64,000 nt of DNA from Hysterium pulicare CBS 123377 (lineage: Eukaryota > Ascomycota > Dothideomycetes > Hysteriales > Hysteriaceae). Positions within the stretch are counted from its first letter, which is position 1. Every line of letters begins with the position of its first letter. Made by a program: the position numbers and the translations under genes. Of the stretch, positions 32,975-44,794 are shown piece after piece. The notes beneath the pieces are model-generated. The model was not told where the DNA came from. It did not search any database and saw only the letters and a program-made list of their open reading frames with translations. The stretch spans positions 1 through 64,000 of the forward strand of contig AJFK01000377.1 in NCBI GenBank assembly GCA_000467715.1, in the 5' to 3' direction.

Positions 32975-35075
32975 GTAAGCGAGCTATATTCGACAAGGGC
33001 TGATGTATAGTGTTAGAAATAGCTACTGAACTCTCATCTTCATGGTCTTGCAATATCGAGATGGGCCCATTGGGGTTTCAGGGGTAAGCTGGAGGGGTTC
33101 GTGATCGGTGATCGACGAGTTACGAGAGTACGAGAGCGGGCTTTTTAGATACCTTACTTGGGATTAAAGGTTTATCTACTTTTCATAATGCACTATCAAT
33201 GCCCGTGTCTTTTCGCATTCTCTGGACTTTGGGATGCCCGTTGCTATACACGTGACAGTGTAGTTGCTCCGTAATATCCATCCTCATCTGATACGGAACC
33301 AGCATACAGTCGGTCGGGTATTTCCCCCGATTGGCCGATTGGGACCGCTATTGTGCATGAGTCTCTGCCTCCCCCTTTCACCATCTGCTTTCCACTGTCC
33401 TCATTGCTTCCTGGCACGATGCTAACCAACATGCCCTTCTGGGTCCAGATGTGCGGATTCCGCAGGCCCTTACACAAACACTGATTCTGCTCACGGACAT
33501 GCCGCTCCAAACGCTCGGGCCCAGATGTGCGGCTTTCCGAAATCTTAACTTCATATAACTCAAACACTCTAGAGTCAGTTCCCCGCCTCTAAACAATTTA
33601 GTCTGAACGCTCTCAGCCGCCCGGGTCTATACGTGTGACTGTCAGCTTCCCAACGATTCACACCGTGAGTCACACTTGTACAGATGCGTTTCTGTAGCAT
33701 GCCAACGTATATCTAGCAGATCGGCCCTGTTTCGGGTTCTTGCGGTGGCAAATAGAACTAACAGGCCGCAGATGGGAGCGTACTTTAGTAGGAGCGGTGT
33801 ATCTGGATGGTTGTCTTGTTTCACAAGCTAAGGAGAAGCAAGCATCCTCCCATCCTACTCCCATTCCCGTTACCATCTGCCATAGAGGCTGGATTTGAGT
33901 CCCAAACTTTAACCCCGTCCTACGTACTTTGATCCAATCAGAGAAGAAATGGTTTCAGTATCCCGTTGGGCGGTATAGAGATGCTTTTACGACAAACGGC
34001 CTCGCATCTTTCATGTAAACACAGTGTCTTGCATAGGGCCGGCTAGTTACCAGGCCGGGCTTCCTCGGCAACGAATCATTAGCTTCGTTGATCTGCGGGC
34101 GTTGGCGTGTGGAAGGGGTCACCGGCTGCCTCCTGGGTGATCAAGGTATTGATGTGTCCGCTTTCTGTATGTGGCCAGAATCAATATTCTAGTGGTTTAC
34201 TTGCAGGAGTTATCCTCTGGGGGGTCTTCAGCAAGACCCCGCAAGCCTGGCAGCAGTGCTTTCGTGCCATGTCATCGAGCCCAAGTGAGCCTGGAGCCTG
34301 CTCATCGAAAATCGGACAGATTGACGGTACCTGCAGCCGCATCTGATTGGCCCACGTGCTTCAGTGGTGGGATAAGTCACCACCGCACTTACACCGCCTC
34401 AATCGAACATACCAGTACTGAGGCTCATTTGCTGTGATCAAACGACATACATCGCACTAGTACTTTGCCACGTTTGCCTTCAAGGCAAAACACTAGTGAC
34501 AGAGGCTCTGCCTAAAGCACTTGGTTGAAAGGTTTGATCTATGCTTGTGAGAGTAGAGTCTCGTTAAACAATAAAGCGCGGGTTTTTTCCTCAATTTTAT
34601 TGCAAAATCCAATCCTCCAGAGACCTTGACTTTTCCCTCTCTCGAATTGCAGACCTAAGTCCTTCAGTCCTCTACCATTCTCCCTCCGCCGCTTCTATTC
34701 ACAGGCGCATGCCCACTAACATTTAGATTACCATCCTCAATTGTGCCATCAGCCGAAGTAGGTGATTATTCTCTTTCGTCATAACCGCTCTCTCGTCTTC
34801 CCCGATCTAACATCAGATATCAACTCGTTAGCACGTCATTCGCCTTCTGGATATTCCCCGTCTTGACTCTTGACGAGTTGGATACCTCTCACTGGCACTC
34901 AATTTCAACTTCGACCATCTTCCACTCAATCGTCAAATCAAGTACGTGCATACTCTCTTTTAACACAGTCTCTCCTATGACCAATTTTCTCCTCTGACCA
35001 ACTCTCCCCTGTAATAACCGCTCTTGCGTTTTTGTCTATGTCTCCATTCTTGGATTGACTTGGTACTAGGCCAAA
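32975..35075. other. Intergenic
   Basis: No gene is supported. A minus-strand frame at 33244-33567 contains two related segments (CGCACATCTGG(G/A)CCC) about 60 bp apart, but begins without an ATG. Bases 34600-35075 are C/T-rich and probably include the promoter and leader of the following gene, where a leader intron cannot be excluded. Confidence 0.4.
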
Positions 35076-36566
35076 ATGAGCGCCTCGCAGAGAGCTCAAT
35101 GCGGAGGCACCACAAAGGAGCGGAGACGGTGTTTGAAGCAGGCCAATCATCCCACCAAAGGAGGAGACCCAGATAAAATCAATAGATGTTATCAGCATCG
35201 CTACCAGGAGAACCAATTCCCGTGGTTCGACGAAGAGGACTTGATGTCATTCACGGAGCCGGACAATGCTAGTACACCACGCACTAAGCAGCCGAGGGTC
35301 GAGTCCGCGTTCGAAGACTCCGACATCGAGGTACCGCGTACGCGAAATGTGTCAACAGCGACCTCAATTCCGCAGTCCCAACATACCCGCACGCCAGCAA
35401 GGGAGCAGCAGCCGGTGCAACGACGAAATGAGACATCGGCTCGTTCCCTTTTTGGACCCGAAGAGCCTGCGCCCAGTGTCCTAACGGATGGAGAGGAAAC
35501 AGACGACGAGCCAGTGCAGCCGACGCGGAAGGAATCAGCCAGACCTTCCATTCCAAACCGAAAGCAAACCCGGCAGTTTGAATCGCAGCGACCGCAGTCA
35601 AGTCGGACTGTAGAAGCCAAGCGACCGACTTTCATGTCCAGTCAAGCGGGTGAACACCGTCGAAAATCTCCAGCAGATCTGCTTCCGGGTCAACCCGTCA
35701 CAATTGAGCCGTTTCGTTTGCAAAGCCCTCCTATTCTTCGAGGCCACTTGCCTCGAAAGGCAGAGAATGAGCGCAGACGTGGCCGCGGCCGGTCAAGCAC
35801 ACCAGGACCATCCCCAAAGCCAAGGCAGAGCAGGGCTGAGAGCGTGCCAGGAATGGAACCTGTTGCACAGAAGGAGTTTGCTCTGCTCGACAAGAGCCGA
35901 CAGTCCCGCGAACTCGCCTATGGGCCTGAGCTTGCGCATCTGCAGGACTGCAAGCTCTTGGAAGGGCTGAAATTGAAGCAGTACATGGCCAAGTACCACC
36001 AGGGACAGGAGTCGATTGGGATGAACATCGACGATCTTGAAGATGAAAACGTCCTCACTAGGAATTCAATCTTGGCGATCCTAGACCGTCTGACGGTGAA
36101 CGAAGGCATAGATAGCCAAGTTGCAGATGTACTTTGCAGTACCCTGGCGAGGTTAAACCGCACGGAGGAAAATGTGGAGCACCAAAAAACACAAATGCAC
36201 CGTCAAGAAACAACAATGCAGCAGGTGCTGAACAGGTTGAACAATATGGATCTTGAAAGTGGCAAGCGCTCCAGAGACGATAACGGTTCTACGAATGATG
36301 GTATTGGAGAGATGAGCGTTCCTCGCTTGAAGGAGTTTCTGAGGAATGAGTATCTGCCAGCTTCAGAGGAGGACGACAGTGACGATGAGGATGAGAGTGG
36401 GGATGAGAGTGAGGATGAGAGCGAGGATGAGGATAAGGAAGAGGAAGAGGACGAGTGGGGTGGAAGGGGAAGGCGGAAGGGGAAGGCGAAGGTCAGGGGA
36501 AAGGGGAAGGAGAAAGGGAAGAAGAATGGGAAGGAGAAAGCGAAGGGGAAGAAGGGTCGTCGTTGA
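35076..36566 (+). CDS. Cys-finger protein, family member 3, with acidic/basic tail
   Basis: Single exon, 496 aa from the ATG at 35076. Cys9-Gly-Gly-Thr, Cys19, Cys38 and His41 give C-x9-C-x18-C-x2-H, as in the 15.1 and 27.3 kb genes. Residues 60-290 are disordered and rich in Arg, Ser and Pro. Residues about 295-400 form a conserved helical region (SILAILDRLTVNEGI) ending in a coiled coil, which is also readable in the broken copy at 44.8 kb. Residues about 429-458 are almost all Asp/Glu, and 459-496 almost all Lys/Arg/Gly, a tail like those of histone- or nucleic-acid-binding nuclear proteins. Function unknown. Confidence 0.75.
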   Translation: MSASQRAQCGGTTKERRRCLKQANHPTKGGDPDKINRCYQHRYQENQFPWFDEEDLMSFTEPDNASTPRTKQPRVESAFEDSDIEVPRTRNVSTATSIPQSQHTRTPAREQQPVQRRNETSARSLFGPEEPAPSVLTDGEETDDEPVQPTRKESARPSIPNRKQTRQFESQRPQSSRTVEAKRPTFMSSQAGEHRRKSPADLLPGQPVTIEPFRLQSPPILRGHLPRKAENERRRGRGRSSTPGPSPKPRQSRAESVPGMEPVAQKEFALLDKSRQSRELAYGPELAHLQDCKLLEGLKLKQYMAKYHQGQESIGMNIDDLEDENVLTRNSILAILDRLTVNEGIDSQVADVLCSTLARLNRTEENVEHQKTQMHRQETTMQQVLNRLNNMDLESGKRSRDDNGSTNDGIGEMSVPRLKEFLRNEYLPASEEDDSDDEDESGDESEDESEDEDKEEEEDEWGGRGRRKGKAKVRGKGKEKGKKNGKEKAKGKKGRR

Positions 36567-36917
36567 AGGATCGAGCAGTGGTCTGGCGTAGGTGTTGGGT
36601 GAACATCACATCGGACGTCAGGGTGGTAAGACTGGTTGCTTCGACGGGTGGGACAGTACCATGATTGTGCTTTATGCTTATGGGACTCATGTATTCAAAT
36701 GTTCTTGTTTCTTTCCTTTCGTTATATTGCGATGGGTAGTCCCTTACTTGCAATACAAATGCCATGTCTTACTTTTGCTCCCTCGAACCTTTCGCAAAAC
36801 TAGCTGAGAACCAGACAATCCAGCTTCTTACCATCTCATAATCACATACCACCAATGGTTGTAACACCGTTGACACCCCTCCCCTCAGCAAGACTCCGAA
36901 ACCCACATTGAACTTGA
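36567..36917. other. Intergenic, 3' flank
   Basis: This 351-base stretch between the Cys-finger gene and the minus-strand frame below holds no gene that I can support. Confidence 0.4.
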
Positions 36918-37358
36918 CTACTCCTTCACAAAAGAGTCAATGAGTCGAACATGATCTCTGTCATAGGGATGAACAGGTGTCTTGCTAATGGTCATATTCT
37001 CATCGTCAGCTTCGATAACTATGACGTCTGCTATGGACAGTTGCACAATAGTTCTCACGATATGGCAGACTGTAGTGATGGCTATGCTGCGGTGAGAGAG
37101 AAGCACAAGGTTTTGCGAATCCATGGCCTCGCGAATCCATGGGCTAGCCAGGGTTGAGTCGGCTCCAAACATTATGCTGTATTCTTCTATTTGTCTATCG
37201 AGAAGATCAACTTCCGATGTAATCAACCACCAATGGCCCCAGAAATGGGTGGGGTTTCCAAGATCGTCGGATACGGTCCATCTGGAGTTGTTTGGAAAAT
37301 GATGAGAACTGTCCCTTTGAAAGGGAGTACAGAGCTGGATGTTCCCAGTAAGGAGAAG
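36918..37358 (-). CDS. Unidentified open frame, possible last exon
   Basis: A 146-codon open frame on the minus strand without an initiating ATG at its 5' end. It is preceded directly by a possible splice acceptor (TTTCGCACATAG). The translation looks protein-like, with aromatic and acidic stretches such as THFWGHWWLITSEVDLLDRQ and a C-terminal DRDHVRLIDSF. It could be the 3' exon of a gene whose upstream exon is not visible, or a remnant. I do not recognise the family. Confidence 0.35.
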   Translation of the reverse strand, partial: LLLTGNIQLCTPFQRDSSHHFPNNSRWTVSDDLGNPTHFWGHWWLITSEVDLLDRQIEEYSIMFGADSTLASPWIREAMDSQNLVLLSHRSIAITTVCHIVRTIVQLSIADVIVIEADDENMTISKTPVHPYDRDHVRLIDSFVKE

Positions 37359-38722
37359 CTATGTGCGAAAGACTCAAACCTGGATATGCTAAAACATTGG
37401 TGAATATATATATTTGTTGATGGAGCAGCTGAGCAAAGTGGCTGAAAACTAATACGTGATCGAATACTGCGACGCTAGGATATAAGCCTCAGGAATCATT
37501 TTGCAGGTAAGTTCCAGAGCTCACACCTGGCACGATGGATGATATAGATGCCGGATTGAGTAGTGACGATATAATGATATATGCTCGAAGTCAATCTTAT
37601 ATTTTTCGTTCGCTCAGTATCGGAGACTGCAGATGAGAGGCGTTGTTCGGCAGCGAAAATGGACATACTTGAGGTCGAAACATGGCAAGGGCTGCGATGG
37701 ACTTGCAGGTGGTATTCAGAGATCGATTAAGTGGCGGAGTGTCAGGTGTGTCTCCCTAGTACCGCCTTTCGCAACAAGAGATCGAAAGCATTAACAAATC
37801 CACCGTCCCATTACGGCATAGGGTCTTTATGGCGTTCAAGAGCGTTGGTTATGAATGCGACGGTGCCTCAACGGGGACCAGTGATGGAGAAAGTGAAGCT
37901 TAGTAGTAGAAGATCATCATACCCATATCGACCTTTCTAAAAAAGTCGTAGTACCGGTAACCATCAAGTTACTCGGAGGCAAAACACTTGTCGAGTCATT
38001 ACCGGAACCCGGATAGTCGTTCTTCATTGTTTCGCTATCCTGAAGTTTCTTGACATGCTCTTCTCGAACGGGTACGCTACCTCCTCAAATAAGAGACATA
38101 ACCGACCATGGTGTTGAGGTCGAAGCCGAAGCCAATGTCCATTTTCACCAAATTGGGTGCATCCCATATCGTAAGACTTTTAGATACGGACATCCAGTTG
38201 TTATCGAATCTGTGCTTCGTTGAGTTCCTGAAAATGTAGGTCCGCAACCGAGCCAGCGTCTTATCCCCCTTTTAATAAGCACATACTTATCATGACTGTT
38301 GGCAGCGGTAGTGAAGCTGAAGAAGAGTTTGGTAAAGCTCAACCACGCGTAAGCGGTGATTACATCAAAAATTCCCGCAGTAAAGCTGAATTGGCAGGTA
38401 AAAATCTTCGATGGAAGAGGAAATACCACGTATCCAATGAAAAAAGAGCTTGAGAACATGGTCCGAAAGTACACCTGGATACGAATTGACTCTCAACATC
38501 ATTTTTTTAGTAGTTAGGGGGCTGACGTAGCCCAGGCGGAGAGTATAAAAAGTCTAGATGAGGACGTCCAAAAATTGTGAGTTTATGAAGGGATTCAGGT
38601 GCGCTTAGGTCGCGATATAGTACACATACAAACATATCCGATGGGTGTATAAGAAGACGGAGTCGCGTGATGATGCAGGCTGCATGCATGAGACAACCTC
38701 ATCATCTTAGTCGATCAGATGT
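37359..38722. other. Intergenic
   Basis: No gene is supported. Bases 38315-38375 share about 45 bp with 43805-43865, with the common core CTCAACCACGCGTAAG. In 38315-38375 one + frame reads like protein (EEEFGKAQPRVSGDYIKN), so both may be scraps of one old gene. Confidence 0.4.
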
Positions 38723-39198
38723 GGGAGCACCAGTGCTGCAATGCAGTGGAGCTACTGGAGCGATCCATATGGAGGCAAGGTTTTGGTGGATTGGATTACA
38801 GGGTTTAGATTTATGGATTGGATTAGATTAGACCTTGCTGGCGCTCTTAGAGCTTTAGGATCCTTATCTTGTTCTTAATATATAGCAAAAAAAAAAGGCT
38901 TAAAATAGAAGAAAAAGCTCTATTTCAAAAAAAAATGCATGAAAGATAAAAACTAAGGTGTAAAAAGAGGTTTAAAAGAATAAATATAAAATGTCTTTAG
39001 TACGTAATTAAAATATATGCTAAGACTTACTATTTTTAAATATATTACTACTCTGTTGGATACCGCAGATAACGTGGATTTAGTCTCAAAATTTTAGATT
39101 TAAATTGTGAATTAGGTGGATAGGGTGGATAGGGTGGATAGGGTGGATTTCACGGTAAATCTACTTTAATCCACTCCATTGCGACCACTGGGGAGCAC
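38723..39198. mobile_element. Non-autonomous hAT-type element (MITE)
   Basis: The element spans 38731-39190 (460 bp). Its ends are imperfect inverted repeats: CAGTGCTGCAATGCAGTGGA at the left, and the reverse complement of the right end reads CAGTGGTCGCAATGGAGTGG. It is flanked by a perfect 8-bp target duplication, GGGAGCAC, at 38723-38730 and 39191-39198. The CAGTG start, short terminal repeats and 8-bp duplication are the hallmarks of the hAT superfamily. The interior is AT-rich with no transposase frame, so it would need a transposase supplied elsewhere. It contains a short 9-bp tandem repeat near its right end. Confidence 0.88.
39115..39150 (+). repeat. 9-bp tandem repeat inside the hAT element
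   Basis: GGTGGATAG is repeated three times with a fourth variant unit (GGTGGATTT), close to the right terminal repeat. Subterminal repeats of this kind are often transposase-binding sites in hAT elements. Here that is inference. Confidence 0.75.
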
Positions 39199-42100
39199 AA
39201 AGGATAGATCGTCAACCGCATCTATTTGTATCCACCTTGCAGAACTCAAAATTCTTCTTCTTCGATATCAACATGTGTGACTCTTTACCGTTTTCCTAGC
39301 CATTCTATCCCTCCTCTAAGTATATTTATATACCACACCAATTCCAAGCGCTATCGTTTCGATCCTTGATTGGCAGCCTTTTCCAAAATCGGCGATTCCA
39401 CGACCGCACTGGAATCTAGGAAGACGTTATTTGAGTTGCATAAATCCGCATTGCGGTGCTCGGCGATGGGTGGGATGGCGTTGAATGCTGGCTTCCATCT
39501 TTTCGCTGGCCCAGACCATTGATGTCCTTTGTTGAGATATCCGGTTCCTTGTGTATCGCTGTTTGTGAGACAGCCGTTGTTTGTCCAGAGCGACCCCGAT
39601 AGCTGGATTATTTGCCCTCCAATAGCCTCATCCCTCTTGTGCTCTAGTTCGTCATCCTGAATGGGCTACCTAAATGTTCTTGCCACAAGTGCCAGCATCT
39701 CTTGTTCTGAGGAGTCGCCAAATTACGCCATGAAATGTTCGAAGTCGCTTGTATTTGGTCGTATGAGATGGACGCTGTATTCGTTTTGGGCAACGTGGCT
39801 GGTTTTGGATGAAATTCACTTGGTTCCGCTGTAAGCTCCTATCCGTGTAATTCAAGTCAGTGAATATCTCTTTCCCAGAATGCCCCACTATAACGAGCCT
39901 ACTCTAAAGCGGCAGAGAGCGATTCATCCGGGCCTTCAGAGGCTACGAAGTATAGGGTGCCGTGGATTGATCAACTTGCACCAAGGGAGTACTCGCTTAC
40001 TGAGTTCATCTTCGATGACCAGGCTGTTCTGGGCGCGCTATCAGGGAGGTCCTAAGAACCACATGTACCCGCCCATCAATTGAGGCAGGTGATTAAGGAA
40101 TTTCACCTGAGCAGCTTTTCGCATCGACGGCGCATGAAATTATGCATCACCCTTCCCAATATATGTGTTCCCGTTGCCCAATTTCGCTTCAACCTCAACA
40201 AATCGGTCGAGGGGTTCTCGAAAGCCTCCGGAGAAAGCGAGGATGGAGGTTTCCCCAGCATCTACATCATATCCTCAGTCGCTTAGCCTAACACATGCTT
40301 GAGTATGTCCATGATAATGTGCGCATGAGGTCATGGTAGGATGGGATGGGGAGGTTCGACGTACTAGAGATAGCATTATGGTTAGCCGTCACTTGGAATT
40401 AGCGTTGGAGCATTGGCCTTACATACGGAGCTGTCCCAGAAGGCTGGTGTTCGAGGGGGCTCCGACGCGTAGTCTATTCGATGGGGCTGGTTTCGTGGGG
40501 TAAGGCGCGCGTGCAGCGATTCACTTCCTCAGGAGCGGGAGAAGAGGGCTTGAAATGGAGGTGGGGATGGAAACGAATGTCAAGATCGCTCGAGTGGCAA
40601 CCGGGGTTTAGAATCGTCGAGACTGCTGCTTCAGCAATTGGAAGTCGTGATGTTTTTGATGAAATATTCCAACCCACGCGCCATGATATCTCAACCGCAT
40701 ATATATTTCAACTTCGGAAGCTATGACAAGACCATGCGCGACCGAGCGGAATGTTCTGGATTTGCGACACTCATGTAATCCTATACCCGGATTAACATCA
40801 TGATCATTAAATGTTATAGGAAGGTGTCTGAATCCTGCTGTCGGATCTCCATTACGAATTCGCGTATACTATGCGATAGTATGCGAGCTTTTCACCGACA
40901 ACCATGATGAACCAAAACCAAGGTTGCTGAAGATACCCAATACCACCTTTCAGTCGACCGTCGATCATCCTGGGTCTTTAGCCGCGAATCTCAAACAATG
41001 TTGCGAAAGCAAGGAGAACCAAGGATAAGTCGGCTGGCATTTTGAGATGCTTATTTCATATCTGCAGAGAAATCCTAGCATTGATGCTAGCCTAGTCTTT
41101 TGAGAACGTTTGTACCCAGCTTCTAAGATTATCTGTTGGTATTTACAAATAATCTGCATTTCGGGCGCGTTCCTCCACGTAGAATCTCGTAGGCATCAAC
41201 TGCACTGCCCTTGAAGCTGTCCCACTCGAAGTACTCGAGAATAAGTCTGGCGATCGTTTGTAGTCGAGTATGTTCGTTCTCATAGTGGGGTAAATAAGGC
41301 GATAATAGACGACAAATAGTGGTAGTGAGAGGTCGTTGAATGAGTTGAAAACTTAAAGGCTGAGGCTCCATTTTGGGGCTCAAGAAATTGATGGAGAGAA
41401 TATGGAGAAAGGACCTTTGCTCGGACGACGGCGGCGAGTCTGCGTGTGTAACATTACTAAGCTTGAACAAGAGTGCTGCAAAGCCGCTTGTGGTACATAC
41501 CTAGGTAGATCTCCAACCAGCAACATCTCTTCCAAGAATGATACGGTCGGACGTACAACGACGTGGAAAGACGGTTGGTTCAAAATTGAAATGAAGCTTG
41601 AAAAGATTGATATGTATATCTACTAATATTTCTCCTTCCAGCATTGGCGTCCAATCCCTCCTCTTCGTTCCTTGTAGCCTCCGAACCGATAATTTCAACC
41701 ACTTCACTTCCGACACGAAAGACACTATATACCACCATAGCAGTTCTCTTCTCCATTTCGAAAAGCCTCATCACAGTCTCTCTACTAGCAATCTTTCGTG
41801 GCAACTCGAGTCGTCCGAATCATACCCACTACCAATGACCTGTATTCTTGGCGAAACTTGCAGTCCTGGTCTGGCATTGTCTGCTGGTCGTCGCGGCCCG
41901 GACCGCGCGTGCTGGTGGACAAGGAGATATTTCGGGCCTCGTGAAAGTCCTGGTGGAATGTGAGCAAGGATGGAATACAAGTCGGCTAGAACAAGATAGG
42001 ACGAAAGAGGAGCAAAGATTTCGGAGATTGGGAAACGCAATGCCGATTGGGGGTTTCTTCGCGCATCTTATTGCCACGCGTTGTTATGCTCCAGCGGAAG

Positions 42101-44794
42101 TCCGGAACGTTGTCGATCTACAAAGGCTCAGCGAAGGGTGGCATGGGCGATGGTCAACATGACTTCCTGGAAGGTTAGAAAGTAGCAGGGGCGAGCTGAT
42201 CGACTTCCACGTCCAGGCAGCCCTGGAACAGAGTCATGAGATGCATGGAGGTTTACATGTTTCTGGAACGCATTTCATTGCCCATTCCGAAACTCTGCAC
42301 CTTGACAACACACTTTCTTTTCCCACACTAGCTAAGGTCGCCAGTTTGAGCAGCCGCAACTTTTCCCTGAGCTGAGGGCGAGTATCTCCATGGAGCGAGT
42401 GAGCATGCCCTTGAGTATAGTTGTCAGCGGAGTTTCTACGTATCAATCCAGCGTACACTATAGATACCCACCAAACTCGCCAGCCGACCAGTCTTTTGCG
42501 CCAAATTCCGCCATACTAAAGTCATAACGCAAGTTCTCATCCCTCGGTGGAGATTTGACACCGCTATTCCCACTCAATTTTGACAATATGCTATTCCTCA
42601 AAACCTTTGTGGAATTCAATGGAATGGAGATCTCGGGGAGAGAGGAACGATGCTCAAGATGGTCGAATAATATCGTCTACTGGAGATGGAGTTTCTAAGG
42701 GAAAGGCTCATGTGTATATAAAGAGAAGAGGAACTTGTATGGTATTTGGGATCACATTATCCACCGTCGAAGCTGACATCCGGAAAATCTGTCGGACTTA
42801 CCTCCCAACATTGCCGCCCTAGATGTCTTCCTCATCAATTATACGCCACCCACTCTACTCTTTTTTCCACCACCTATCCTGTCTCGCATTTCTACTTTAC
42901 AATGATAGTTCTTTGGCAAGATTCTTTACGATTATTTCGCTTCAACATTGAGGGAGGGTTTGCAAGAGTTTGAAGCTACACGATCAAGGAAAGTTGGACA
43001 TGATGTTGATGGAAAGTTTTTTCCTATCCATTGACAGTGTCGAAGGATAGGTTCATCCTTATCCGTCGACAGAGTTAAACATACTACCTCATCCCGGAAC
43101 GATCGAATCGGGACAGGCTTCCTATAGTGAAAAGCTAGATACAAGCACTCCAATACGATACTGTTGCCAGTCTTGCGGTATCCCTCACACTTCTCTAACA
43201 TAACCTCCCTCGTGCACTCCACCTGTACCCTTCGTTTATCTTCATTATGGTTCCTATTTTTCAGATGACGGTCTTCTAATCAACCGAGCTCTGGAGATTC
43301 AAGTTTCCAAGAAAAAGCGGACAAAGCATAGAGTGAAATTAGTTAAATCAAAGCCCAAAACCAACAAAGTTACGTAACCATACACTCGGCCCTCAAAACA
43401 GGATAGCAATAGATACAGTCTAGAAGCGTTAGGCCAATGGCGAGAGTTCAACTCCTGCTGATTGCTCCGCATCCATTCCATCGGCGTTAAAGCCCCCCGA
43501 CCATCGTGAGGTCCATCTTTGCTTTCTTCACCAAGTTATTCATCAAGTACTCCACCCACGCTACTGCCTTCGCTTGATTCAAGTATTCGTGTCAGATGCC
43601 GTCCAATATCCCCAGCAGGTTTCAAAGGCGACGTGCATCAGCGTGCGACAAGCTGCGGAGTTGGTGGTTTCCGTGCTATAGATTGGAAGTTATGGCTCCA
43701 CCATGGCGGAGGAGTCATGATTTTGGTGGTATCCGCGATCGTGAGATGGCTTTGATACGGAGTTGCGGTTGTGCACTGACTGGCATTGACGACGCCTACT
43801 AGTGTCGCGGAAGAATGAAGAAGAGTTTGATTAAACTCAACCACGCGTAAGAGGTGATTATATTTAAAGCTCTCATTCATGGTTGATTTCATTGAATTCG
43901 CGGAAGAATGCTCTTGGTGACGTATGGGTATAGCTTGATTTCAGGGAGGAAATTAAGCTCTTCCTAAGAGGTACTTTTCTTCATATTATACGATGGCTCA
44001 GGTCATTCCAAAGAAGCTGAGCTTTTGAGAAGATTGGAACTGTGGCGGAAAAGGAAGCCGCGGCTCAGGGGAGCCGATTATTGAGAGCATTTCAACTACC
44101 TCTGCGGATGTGACACACATAATACTGACAAGATATTATCCCTTATTTACCAGGTCAGCTTCATATAGGTTCAAATTAGCCCACTCTTCACTACAACAAA
44201 CATCCGTTCACAAACAAGAATAGCCAGTTCGAAAGCTTCACAGTAGATGTTAACCTCGAAGTCAACAAAAGTAGAATAACTCTTCGCCTCAATGCTACAC
44301 GCAAGTATAACTCTTGATCTGCAAACAGCATCCTGGGGTCTCTCCCGTATTTCACAGATATCATCAACAGTGATGGCTGGTGTGGGGGACCTCAGCTGTA
44401 TAGATGTCTCATTCGTAGAAAGGGGTGCCATTTTTAGACCAGAGTGTAGGACTGAAACAAACTTGCGCTGAGCGTGGAGATATGAGATGCGCATTCTTTT
44501 GAGGTGCTCTCCTTAGGTGGGATCTCGTCATTATGTTTCCGGACGTCTTGGGGCTGCCTCTCTCAGGTACAGATGGCATCGAGCTTGCGCTTCGGAGACC
44601 ATACTGGAGCATCGGGAGGTGAGGAGGGAGAGTAGGTTTCTGGTAAGGCGGAACTCAGCCAAGAGCGAACGTAATCATGGAAAGGGAAAGTTATGGGAAG
44701 GGCGCTAGGGTTTTGTTGTTGTTGATGGTGATTTGTCGGATATGTGAGTAAAGCTGAAACCTATCGATAAGAGACCGTGCCAAGCCGACGGAGA
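39199..44794. other. Long gene-poor stretch with decayed coding scraps
   Basis: No intact gene is supported over 5.6 kb. Protein-like but broken segments occur on the minus strand at about 39350-39650 (containing GGQIIQLSGSLWTNNG), on the plus strand at 39905-40050 (containing KYRVPWIDQLAPREYSLTEF), and on the minus strand at 41129-41371 (ATG at 41371, 80 codons, with LILEYFEWDSFKG) and 41640-41815. They belong to no family I know. I suspect several collapsed genes. Confidence 0.4.
43805..43865 (+). repeat. Short dispersed repeat shared with 38315-38375
   Basis: GAAGAAGAGTTTG, then CTCAACCACGCGTAAG, then GGTGATTA occur in the same order and spacing in both places, with scattered differences. 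The pair are direct copies about 5.5 kb apart on either side of the hAT element. Confidence 0.6.

Noticed and set aside
41848-42162. Possible secreted protein with a hydrophobic start
   Set aside because: The frame begins at TTG, not ATG, and competing frames on the other strand are just as long. No leader or intron supports it.
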